A stretch of 7,985 nt of DNA from a bacterium. GTDB taxonomy: Bacteria; Elusimicrobiota; Elusimicrobia; UBA1565; UBA9628. This document shows, piece by piece, positions 1 through 6,302 of the stretch (position 1 is the stretch's first letter; every line of letters starts with the position of its first letter). The position numbers and the translations under genes were made by a program. Where the stretch lies: the NCBI GenBank assembly GCA_021790955.1, contig JAJYFI010000060.1, positions 1-7,985 of the forward strand, given 5' to 3'. The notes beneath the pieces were generated by a model. That model saw only the letters and a list, made by a program, of their open reading frames with translations, did not search any database and was not told where the DNA came from.

Positions 1-711
1 GAACGCCTAAGCCGCATGAAGTCGCAGTTTCTTGCCATGGCCTCCCATGATCTCGCCAACGCCATCATGGCTCTCCAAGCGAGCTACGAGCTGCTCAACG
101 GCAGCTTGGGCGCGGGGTCCGGCCTCGACGCCGAGCAGAAAAAGCGGTTCGCCTACATCGGCGGGGCCGTCAAGCAGATCGGCCACCTGATCCAGGACCT
201 CGTCGATTGGGAGGCGATCGAGAAGGGAAAGTTGCGCGTCTCGCCGGAGCCCGTGCCCGCCTCCGCGATCGTGGAGGAGGCGCTGCCTGGCCCCCAGGCG
301 CGGGCGAAGTCGAAGGGCATCGCGGTCGCGGCCGACGTTCCGACCGGCCTTCCCCCGGTCCTGGGGGACAAAACCCGGCTCATCCAAGTGCTCAATAATC
401 TCTTGGAGAACGCCGTCCGGCATACGACGACCGGCGGCTCGATCACGGTGAGCCTGCGCCTTTCGGGGGCCGATGTCCTATTTTCCGTCAAGGACACGGG
501 GGAGGGGCTTGCGAACGGAGAGGCGGGGAGGATCTTCGCGAGCTTCTACCAAGCGGAGAGCCGTTCGGGGGGGGGGCGGATGGGGCTCGGCCTCTCGATC
601 GCCAAGGAAATCGTGGAGGCCCATCGAGGACGCATTTGGGTGGACAGCCCGGGCCCTGACCGGGGCTCTGATTTCCAGTTCACCATCCCCGTGGTGGCGC
701 CGTCCTCATGA
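1..711 (+). CDS. Sensor histidine kinase, C-terminal part (HisKA + HATPase_c), 5' end outside window
   Basis: This is the catalytic half of a two-component sensor kinase, which autophosphorylates a His and passes the phosphate to a response regulator. The frame is open to the left edge, and the residues before the first ATG (position 16) already fit a HisKA helix, so the gene is cut and its sensor part lies outside. Counting from that ATG, the H-box is SHDLANAIMAL with His11. The usual Pro after the His is missing, but D12-x-x-N15 keeps the E/DxxN/T phosphatase-type motif. The ATPase domain is complete: N-box NNLLENAVRHT (127-137), G1 KDTGEGL (159-165), IFASFYQ (173-179) and G2 GLGLSIAKEIVEAH (190-203). 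A run of ten G lies just before G2. The stop overlaps the next start (ATGA), so it is coupled to the DUF2332-like gene. No response regulator gene is in view. The family call is firm; the signal sensed is unknown. Confidence 0.93.
   Translation, partial: ERLSRMKSQFLAMASHDLANAIMALQASYELLNGSLGAGSGLDAEQKKRFAYIGGAVKQIGHLIQDLVDWEAIEKGKLRVSPEPVPASAIVEEALPGPQARAKSKGIAVAADVPTGLPPVLGDKTRLIQVLNNLLENAVRHTTTGGSITVSLRLSGADVLFSVKDTGEGLANGEAGRIFASFYQAESRSGGGRMGLGLSIAKEIVEAHRGRIWVDSPGPDRGSDFQFTIPVVAPSS
567..576 (+). repeat. G10 homopolymer inside the histidine kinase gene
   Basis: Ten consecutive G encode the Gly-Gly-Gly at residues 185-187, immediately before the G2 ATP-binding box. One-base slippage would remove the G2 box and shift into the region of the next gene's start. 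It could be a phase-variable site or simply a spot prone to sequencing error. Confidence 0.9.
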
Positions 712-1745
712 ACAAACCCCTTTTTCTGTCGCAGTTGGAGCGCGCCGAGGCGACTTTCTCGGTGCTCCCGGTGACCCAGGCCTTGCTCCGGACGCTTCGG
801 TCCGAGTTGGCGAAAGGGGACCCGCCGTGGTGGTTGGCGACGCAGAAGGCCTGGGAAAAAAGGCGCTTCGTGGGCTGGATGGAAGCATGGGGCCTCTTCG
901 TGTCCTGTCTGCATTTCGAGGCTCTGAACGACGCCCCGTCCCCCTTCGTGGACTATTTCCCCTGCTGCGGCGGAACCGATGAAGCCGATCCTGCCGGGGA
1001 CCTTCTCAAATTTCTCGCCGACGCTCCTCCTTCTTTTTATCAAAACCTGCAAAAGGCCCGCCGACGGCCCTTCCTGTGGTCGCGGACCACGCTGTGGATA
1101 CCCCCGGCGCTCCTCTACTTTCAAAGGCGCGGGCTCCCTTATTATCTTGCCCAATCGGGCGCCGGAGCGGGACTCGATCTTGCGGCGGACAAGACGCTGG
1201 GCTACAAGGGATTCGATTCGGAGCTCATCCTCGGCCGGGTGGGGGTCGATTCGGAGCCGCTGGCTCTCGAGGATATCCGCGACCGGCGCTGGCTGACGGC
1301 TTCCCTTTTCCCGGATCAGATCCGGCCGATCCGCGTCCTGGATCACGCGCTGCGCAAGGCGCGTGAAATCGAGCAACGGGATGCGGGCTGGATACAGCTC
1401 GCGAAATGCCGTGAGAACCTCGCGGCCGCTTTTTTGACGAAGAATCTTCCGGCCGAGGACGACGCGGGGCTTCTTCTTTTCAACATGGGGGTCACGGATC
1501 TCTTGAGCGACGAGGAATACCGCGATTACCAGGCCCAAGCGGCGAGGATGATGGCGCCCTGGGGCGACCGCGCCCTCTGGGTCGAAGTCGAGCATGTCCG
1601 CGGGGAGCTTTATTCGACGACGCTTCAGCTGCGCGTATGGAAGCTTGCCGAGGGGGCTCTCGACGGCCTCGTCATGGCCTCCTTCGACCAGGGGGCGGGG
1701 ACGATCGATTTCAACGAGGAAGCCGCGGCGAAATTTCTCTCGTGA
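708..1745 (+). CDS. DUF2332-like protein of unknown function, possible Rossmann/methyltransferase-like fold
   Basis: The product is 345 residues and appears soluble, with no signal peptide or clear membrane span. From memory it matches the DUF2332 family. Shared landmarks are a WSRTTLWIPPALL segment (124-136), a glycine-rich SGAGAGLDLAAD (150-161) where the family has a GASAGLNL-type loop, RVGVDSEPL (177-185), WLTASLFPDQIRPIRVLDHAL (195-215, approximately), and a late WVEVEH (291-296). The glycine loop followed by an acidic strand recalls motif I of SAM-dependent methyltransferases, but this is inference and no activity is assigned. The ATG overlaps the kinase stop (ATGA), and its own TGA overlaps the ATG of the TPR-kinase gene, so it sits mid-operon between two kinases. 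That may suggest a signalling or target role. No strong Shine-Dalgarno sequence is seen, consistent with coupled translation. The CDS is certain; the family assignment is likely. Confidence 0.8.
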   Translation: MNKPLFLSQLERAEATFSVLPVTQALLRTLRSELAKGDPPWWLATQKAWEKRRFVGWMEAWGLFVSCLHFEALNDAPSPFVDYFPCCGGTDEADPAGDLLKFLADAPPSFYQNLQKARRRPFLWSRTTLWIPPALLYFQRRGLPYYLAQSGAGAGLDLAADKTLGYKGFDSELILGRVGVDSEPLALEDIRDRRWLTASLFPDQIRPIRVLDHALRKAREIEQRDAGWIQLAKCRENLAAAFLTKNLPAEDDAGLLLFNMGVTDLLSDEEYRDYQAQAARMMAPWGDRALWVEVEHVRGELYSTTLQLRVWKLAEGALDGLVMASFDQGAGTIDFNEEAAAKFLS

Positions 1746-4081
1746 TGGGGAAGCCGCTGTGGCTGCTGTTGCTTGGGGCCGTCCCGGCGCTGGCCCAGGA
1801 TCGGGGCGCCGCCCTTCTTCCTCCGGATATCGCCTGCCCGTCCGGCCAGGGACGTTGCTATAGCCAAGCGCAGCTCGAGCGAGTGGCGGCCACCCTCGCC
1901 GGCCAAGACGGCGGCGAGAGGGCCTATATCCAATCCGTTTTCGCCGACAAGGCGGTACGCCAGGACAACGACGTCACGGCTCGTCAGGTCCAGGCGATTT
2001 GGAAATATTTCAACCTTGAGGAGAGCGGCAAGGATCTGATCAATCAGAATGCCGGGCGCATGAGCTCCGGGGACCGTCAGGACATGCGCTCGATCACGGG
2101 GCAGCTCAGGCAGGACATGTACGGGACCCTTCTTGACACGCCGTTTCACGCCGCGCTGATGAATAGCGACGACCCCTGGGCCGAGCGCATCATGAGCGCG
2201 GGACAATGGCAGCAGGCCCAGCCGAGCAATCCCCTCGCCTACCTCTATGGAGCGGAGCAAAGCCTCGCCCAGGGCCAATTCCCCACGGCGGCTTCCCAGG
2301 CGACCCAAGCCCTCGCCCTCGACGCGGAAAGCGCCCGGGCCTACGCGCTGCGGGCGCAGGCCGAATACGGAATGGGCGACGCGGCGGCGGCGCAGGCCGA
2401 TGCCGAACGCGCCCTCGCGATCGATCCCAGCGACGCGCCGGCGGCGGCGACGCTGGGCATGATCCGCGCGGCGAGAACGGCGCGGAAAACCCATTTCGAC
2501 CTTGTCGAGTTCTCGCCGGAGTCGGGCGGCGCCGGCGGAGGCCGGCTGTCGTCCGGCGTCGGGGCCCGATCGCGGAAGCTGTCGGGGGTCCTTAAAGAGG
2601 GGGAGGCCGCGTCTCTCGTGGATGGGGCCCGGGAGGCGATGGAAACTCTCGATGTCCAGACGGAGCTTAAAAAAGCGTCCCAGGCCGTCCGGATGGATCC
2701 GACCGACCCCCAAGCCTATTTTACGCGCGCCGAAGCCTATCTGCGTCTGGGCAGCCCCAAGGCGGCGCTCGGGGACCTCTCCCGGGCGGCGGCCTTGTCC
2801 CCCAGGAACGCTTCCATCGCGGCCCTTAAGTCCTACGCCCTCGTCAAAGCGAGGCGCTTTAAGGACGCCCTTGCGGCGGCCGATGCCGCCAGCGCTCTCG
2901 ACCCGAATAACTCCCACGCCTGGCTTTTCCGAGCTATGTCCCTGGCGGGGCTGGGGCGCCGCGAGGAGATGATCGACAGCCTGAGAAACGCCGCGCGGCT
3001 CAACCCTCGCTTCGGCGCGTACCTTCAAAAGGCCCTGCGCGAGCCCGCGGAAAAGGATCTCTTGGACGCCTTTGACGGCGACGCGTCCTCGGAGCCGCAG
3101 CCAGGGCTCCAGATCCCCTGGACCGGCCTTCCCTGGGCGCGCCGCCTCGCGATCTATGGGCTGCCGGCCGCGGGAGTCTTGCTGCTGGTCCTGGGGCTGT
3201 GGCATGGGATCGTGGCCTTTCGGAGAGGCTCGGTCGATGGGGCCGCCGCCTATCTCCCGATCGCGTCGCCGGAGGCCGAGGCGACTCTCATCGACGGCCA
3301 CGTCAAGCTTCTGCGGGTCCTGGGATCGGGCGGGATGGGAATCGTCTACGAGGGGCTCGACCTGCGGCTCGATCGCCGCGTCGCCGTCAAGAGAATGCGC
3401 GGCGACGTGAACGCGAGCCCGCGGGAAAGGGAGCGGTTCCTCTCGGAAGCCCGGATCGTCGCCAAGCTCTCCCACCCGAACGTCGTGGCGATTCACTCCG
3501 TGACCGAACACGCGGGTGAAATCCACCTCGTTTTCGAGTACGTGGATGGGAGGACCTTCGCGGCGATGTTCTCTTCGAGCCGCCCTTTGGCTTTGGACAG
3601 GGCCGTTTCCATCCTGCGCGGTGTCGCCGAGGCGCTTGACTACGCCCACCGCAAGGGCGTGATTCACCGGGACCTCAAGCCCTCGAACATCATGGTGACC
3701 CGCGAGGGGCTCGCGAAGGTGATGGATTTCGGGATCGCGAGTTTCGCCCGTGAGGCGATGACTCGCCTGACCCAGACGGGGGCGGTGCTGGGGACGCCGG
3801 TCTATATGGCCCCGGAACAGGCGATGGGCGAGCCCGCGCCTCAGTCGGACATCTACTCTCTCGCGCTATGCGCCTATGAGGCGCTCTCGGGGCGGCTCCC
3901 GTTCGACGGATCTTTCGAGGGGCTGCTCAAGCGCAAGCTCGATGGGCTCCGGGAGCCGTTAAGCTGGAATTATAAGGACGGATCGGGCCGCCTCGACGCG
4001 GTCTTCGCGAAGGCGCTCGATCCCGACCCCGCGCGCCGCCATCAATCCGCCGGCGAGTTCGTCGAAGACTTGACGGCGTAG
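1745..4081 (+). CDS. Receptor-like Ser/Thr protein kinase: signal peptide, TPR repeats, one membrane span, C-terminal kinase
   Basis: This 778-residue protein should phosphorylate Ser/Thr of cytoplasmic targets in response to its N-terminal region. I chose the ATG at 1745, overlapping the upstream TGA, because it places a signal peptide at the N terminus (LWLLLLGAVPALA, likely cut after Ala17); an upstream in-frame ATG at 1637 lies deep in the previous gene. Residues 18-155 are an unrecognised region with Cys31 and Cys38. TPR-like repeats cover about 160-235 and 305-425 (for example AYFTRAEAYLRLGSPKAAL). A hydrophobic span at 468-492, followed by Arg-Arg, points to N-out/C-in topology. The kinase is complete: Gly loop GSGGMGIVYEG (527-537), Lys549 in VAVKRM, catalytic loop HRDLKPSN (641-648, Asp643), DFG at 661-663, and GTPVYMAPEQ (683-692). 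It is last in the operon. Kinase and membrane calls are firm; the extracytoplasmic placement of the TPRs is inferred. Confidence 0.92.
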   Translation: MGKPLWLLLLGAVPALAQDRGAALLPPDIACPSGQGRCYSQAQLERVAATLAGQDGGERAYIQSVFADKAVRQDNDVTARQVQAIWKYFNLEESGKDLINQNAGRMSSGDRQDMRSITGQLRQDMYGTLLDTPFHAALMNSDDPWAERIMSAGQWQQAQPSNPLAYLYGAEQSLAQGQFPTAASQATQALALDAESARAYALRAQAEYGMGDAAAAQADAERALAIDPSDAPAAATLGMIRAARTARKTHFDLVEFSPESGGAGGGRLSSGVGARSRKLSGVLKEGEAASLVDGAREAMETLDVQTELKKASQAVRMDPTDPQAYFTRAEAYLRLGSPKAALGDLSRAAALSPRNASIAALKSYALVKARRFKDALAAADAASALDPNNSHAWLFRAMSLAGLGRREEMIDSLRNAARLNPRFGAYLQKALREPAEKDLLDAFDGDASSEPQPGLQIPWTGLPWARRLAIYGLPAAGVLLLVLGLWHGIVAFRRGSVDGAAAYLPIASPEAEATLIDGHVKLLRVLGSGGMGIVYEGLDLRLDRRVAVKRMRGDVNASPRERERFLSEARIVAKLSHPNVVAIHSVTEHAGEIHLVFEYVDGRTFAAMFSSSRPLALDRAVSILRGVAEALDYAHRKGVIHRDLKPSNIMVTREGLAKVMDFGIASFAREAMTRLTQTGAVLGTPVYMAPEQAMGEPAPQSDIYSLALCAYEALSGRLPFDGSFEGLLKRKLDGLREPLSWNYKDGSGRLDAVFAKALDPDPARRHQSAGEFVEDLTA

Positions 4082-4086
4082 CGCCG
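4074..4086 (+). terminator. Small hairpin in the convergent gap, weak terminator candidate
   Basis: CGGCG-TAG-CGCCG forms a 5-bp stem with a 3-base loop. The loop is the TAG stop of the TPR-kinase gene and the right arm fills the 5-base gap to the carbamoyltransferase stop. It is followed by CTATTT, a poor U-tract, so intrinsic termination is only possible, and mainly for the + strand operon. Confidence 0.3.
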
Positions 4087-5877
4087 CTATTTCCGGGCGA
4101 GGAAAGGCCCCAGGACGAGAGCGTCCATGCCCGACTTAAGGAAGGTGGCGACCGCCTCGCGAGGGGAGGCGACGATGGGCTCTCCCTTGAGGTTGAAGCT
4201 CGTGTTGAGGAGCATGGGGACGCCGCTGCGGCGCCCGAAGGCGGTTAAGAGATCGTGGAAGAAAGGGTCGCCCTCCTGGGATTCGGGATAGACGAGTTGG
4301 GCCCGCGCCGACCCATCGGCGTGGACGACGGCCGGCACGCGGGAGACGGCCTCGCTTTTGACCGGGAGCGTCATCAGCATGAAGCGCAAGGGGTCGGCGC
4401 CCGCGGCTTTCCCGAGCTCGAAATAACGCCCGGCTTCCGAGGCGACGACCGCCGGGGCGAAGGGGCGGAAGGGCTCGCGGAACTTGACCGCGATATTGAC
4501 GCGGTCCTTCATTTCGGGTCGCGTCGGATCGGCGAGGATCGAGCGATGGCCCAGGGCGCGCGGGCCCCACTCGAATCGGCCGCGGCTGAGCCCCAGGATG
4601 CGCCCCTCCTTTAAAAGATCGGCGGCCTCCTCCGCCATGCGGTCGGGGGGGAGTTCGGCGAAGGACAGCCCCGAACGCGAAAGCGCCAGCCGCGTTTCGT
4701 CCGCGGCGTAGTCCTTGCCCCAGTAGGCGTGGCGCATGACGAAGCGACGGGGCTTGCCGAAAAGGACGTGCCAGGCGTAGAGCGCCGCTCCCGCCGCCGC
4801 TCCCGAATCCCCGCTCGCGGGATGAAGATAAATCTCCTTGAAGGGGGTCTCGCGCAGGATGCGGGCGTTCGCGACGCAGTTGTAGCCCACCCCGCCCCCG
4901 ATCGAAAGCCGCGTGAGCCCCGTGCGCCGGTGGAGCTCCATCGCCATCTTAAGGAGGATGTCCTCGGTCACTTTCTGGATGCTCGCCGCGATATCGGCGT
5001 ATTTTTGGTTGGAGGCCAGTTCCTCGGCGCTCGGCGGGACCGGGTCGTCATAGAGGCTCGTGCGGGCGGTGACGAAGCGGCGTCCTGGAGTCCGGGGGGG
5101 GCCTAGGAGCTCGGTCAGCTTGCGCGTGAAGGAGGAGTCCGCCCGCCACGCGTAGGAATAGTAGCTCATGTCGGCCGCGAAGGAGCCGTCCTCCTTGAGG
5201 TCGATCGTGCGCAGGATATCGCGGACATAGCGCGGCTCCCCGAAGGGGGCCATTCCCATGACTTTGTACTCGCCTTCGTTGACCTCGAAGCCGAGGAAGG
5301 CCGTGAAGGCGGAATAGAGAAGACCCAGGGAGTGAGGGAAGGAAAGCTCGGAGAGGATGTCAAGGCCGTTCGCCCCCGATGAAAAGCTCGCTCGGCCCCG
5401 TCCCAGGGTCGCCGTCGCCCATTCCCCGACCCCGTCGACCGTCAGGACGGCCGCCTCCTCGAACGGAGAGCAGAAAAAGGCCGCCGAGGCGTGCGAAAGA
5501 TGGTGCTCGAGGAAGAGCACCCGCTCGGGAGGAATGCCAAGATGCCCGGAGAGCTTCTCCTTGATCCAGAGCTTGTCCGCAAGCCATGCCCGCATGGCCT
5601 CTTGAAAGACCTGGCGCGAACGGGGGGCGAAATAGACGGAGCTCAGGAGCAGGCGCTCGAACTTGACGAGCGGCTTCTCGAAGAAGGCGACGTAGTCGAC
5701 CTCGGGGCCCTGGAGGCCGGCCTGGTCGAGGTAGAACTGGATCGCCCTCTCGGGAAAGGAAAAATCGTGCTTGTGCCGCGAGAAACGTTCCTCCTCCGCC
5801 GCCGCGACAAGGACGCCGTCATCGAGAAGAGCCGCCGCCGCGTCGTGGAAATAACAGGAGACGCCGAGAATTCTCAT
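4087..5877 (-). CDS. Carbamoyltransferase, NodU/CmcH/TobZ family
   Basis: The family moves a carbamoyl group from carbamoyl phosphate, through a carbamoyl-adenylate made with ATP, to a hydroxyl of a sugar, antibiotic or other metabolite. The 596 residues are full length for the two-domain form. The N-terminal domain opens with RILGVSCYFHDAAAALLDDG and carries the metal-site segment EHHLSHASAAFF (124-135, His125, His126, His129), LTVDGVGEW (145-153) and GGGVGYNCVANARI (327-340). The C-terminal domain has RGRFEWGPRALGHRSILADP (432-451), REPFRPFAPAV (468-478, approximately) and LLNTSFNLKGEPIV (556-569). No signal peptide is seen, so it acts in the cytoplasm. Its ATG directly follows the TAG of the SxtJ-like gene with no spacer and no clear Shine-Dalgarno, suggesting coupling. 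The acceptor is unknown: no sugar or antibiotic pathway genes lie in the window. The gene ends tail to tail with the TPR-kinase gene. Family firm, substrate open. Confidence 0.95.
   Translation of the reverse strand: MRILGVSCYFHDAAAALLDDGVLVAAAEEERFSRHKHDFSFPERAIQFYLDQAGLQGPEVDYVAFFEKPLVKFERLLLSSVYFAPRSRQVFQEAMRAWLADKLWIKEKLSGHLGIPPERVLFLEHHLSHASAAFFCSPFEEAAVLTVDGVGEWATATLGRGRASFSSGANGLDILSELSFPHSLGLLYSAFTAFLGFEVNEGEYKVMGMAPFGEPRYVRDILRTIDLKEDGSFAADMSYYSYAWRADSSFTRKLTELLGPPRTPGRRFVTARTSLYDDPVPPSAEELASNQKYADIAASIQKVTEDILLKMAMELHRRTGLTRLSIGGGVGYNCVANARILRETPFKEIYLHPASGDSGAAAGAALYAWHVLFGKPRRFVMRHAYWGKDYAADETRLALSRSGLSFAELPPDRMAEEAADLLKEGRILGLSRGRFEWGPRALGHRSILADPTRPEMKDRVNIAVKFREPFRPFAPAVVASEAGRYFELGKAAGADPLRFMLMTLPVKSEAVSRVPAVVHADGSARAQLVYPESQEGDPFFHDLLTAFGRRSGVPMLLNTSFNLKGEPIVASPREAVATFLKSGMDALVLGPFLARK
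5094..5101. repeat. G8 homopolymer inside the carbamoyltransferase gene
   Basis: Eight G on the + strand (C8 on the coding strand) encode part of LGPPRTPG, in a variable linker of the protein. The reading frame continues intact through it. It matters mainly as a possible slippage or sequencing-error site. Confidence 0.85.
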
Positions 5878-6096
5878 CTAAAAACGTTCGCGCGCCCGCT
5901 TCATCGACGGCGTCTCCGGAGTGCGGTCCTTCCAATAGGAAGGGCGCCGCCGGTCGGGCTTGAATCGGTCCTGGGCGGCGAAACGCCTGCAGAGGAATCC
6001 ATAGGGACAGACGATGAAAATGTAGGCGGCCGATAAAAGGACGAGGCCCGGGAGCGGCAGGATGACTTCCTTTAAGAAGGCCTTGAGGCGGGTCAA
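5878..6096 (-). CDS. Short SxtJ-like membrane protein, apparent TTG start
   Basis: A 72-residue product is read from a TTG at 6096-6094, which overlaps the TGA of the upstream DUF5989 gene. It has one hydrophobic segment (about residues 11-31). Its tail, FIVCPYGFLCRRF then SYWKDR and a final Phe, resembles the C-terminal part of SxtJ-family proteins (typically TPIGLLxRLFG, then SYWxxR, ending in QF). SxtJ proteins, named from the saxitoxin cluster, accompany carbamoyltransferases; their function is unknown. Typical members, from memory, are about 130 residues with extra N-terminal membrane helices, so this is a short or N-terminally reduced form. The frame stays open upstream to an ATG at 6210, but that start would overlap the DUF5989 gene by over 100 bases and adds Arg-rich, non-SxtJ sequence, so I reject it. 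The stop abuts the carbamoyltransferase ATG. The start is uncertain; the gene itself is well supported by context. Confidence 0.7.
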   Translation of the reverse strand: MTRLKAFLKEVILPLPGLVLLSAAYIFIVCPYGFLCRRFAAQDRFKPDRRRPSYWKDRTPETPSMKRARERF

Positions 6097-6269
6097 AAGA
6101 GGGTGTAGACGAAGGGCGCGACGGCCGAATTCATCGAGACGATCACGAGGAAGCCGACGAGGAGCAGCGTCACGACGAGCGGGATCATCCACCACAATCT
6201 CTCCCGCCACAGGAAGCGGAAGAACTCCCGGAAAAGTCCGAATCGCGACGCGAGGCGCCTGGATGCCAT
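6093..6269 (-). CDS. DUF5989-type small membrane protein (58 aa)
   Basis: I translated this by eye from the minus strand: ATG at 6269-6267, TGA at 6095-6093. The product has a basic N terminus (MASRRLASRFG), an amphipathic aromatic stretch LFREFFRFLWRERLWW (12-27), one membrane span (about 29-45) and the tail NSAVAPFVYTLF (47-58). The W/F-rich lead-in, single helix and terminal SAxAPFxYTLF are the hallmarks I know for DUF5989, a small family found beside SxtJ and carbamoyltransferase genes. Its role is unknown; a membrane anchor or scaffold for the carbamoyltransferase is a reasonable guess only. It is the first gene of the minus-strand cassette and overlaps the SxtJ-like start by two bases. 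No clear Shine-Dalgarno precedes the ATG. The gene is short and was found from its conserved tail and neighbourhood. Confidence 0.88.
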   Translation of the reverse strand: MASRRLASRFGLFREFFRFLWRERLWWMIPLVVTLLLVGFLVIVSMNSAVAPFVYTLF

Positions 6270-6302
6270 GAAAGAATTCTATATCATATATCCCCTATCC
6301 CC
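6270..6302. promoter_or_regulatory. AT-rich divergent promoter region
   Basis: This is the only non-coding gap between the minus-strand carbamoyltransferase cassette and the plus-strand barrel gene. It is strikingly AT-rich (AAAGAATTCTATATCATATA) inside GC-rich DNA. On the minus strand TATGAT matches five of six bases of a -10 box about 15 bases before the DUF5989 ATG. On the plus strand TATATC/CATATAT could serve the barrel gene. No convincing -35 was found on either strand, so exact promoters are not assigned. Confidence 0.45.
6289..6302 (+). repeat. Tandem TATCCCC x2 directly before the GTG start
   Basis: Two perfect copies of TATCCCC (6289-6295 and 6296-6302) sit head to tail and end at the GTG start of the barrel gene. 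The arrangement could be an operator half-site pair or a simple duplication. It also occupies the place of a Shine-Dalgarno sequence, which is absent here. Confidence 0.6.

Noticed and set aside
546..1595. Minus-strand open frame (349 codons) opposite the DUF2332-like gene
   Set aside because: Arg-rich shadow sequence with no recognisable motif; the plus strand carries a family match and operon overlaps.
1637..1744. Upstream ATG giving a 36-residue longer TPR-kinase
   Set aside because: It lies inside the DUF2332-like gene and would bury the signal peptide; ATG 1745 overlaps the stop and opens with the signal peptide.
1625..3667. Long minus-strand open frame (680 codons) opposite the TPR-kinase gene
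   Set aside because: It is antisense to an intact, motif-rich kinase gene; its product is Arg/Gly/Pro-rich low-complexity sequence with no domain, as expected of the complement of GC-rich coding DNA.
4136..4570. Other open frames within the carbamoyltransferase gene on both strands
   Set aside because: All are compositionally biased shadows of a complete family member with conserved motifs.
6097..6210. ATG at 6210 as start of the SxtJ-like gene
   Set aside because: It would overlap the DUF5989 gene by more than 100 bases and adds charged sequence unlike SxtJ N-terminal helices.
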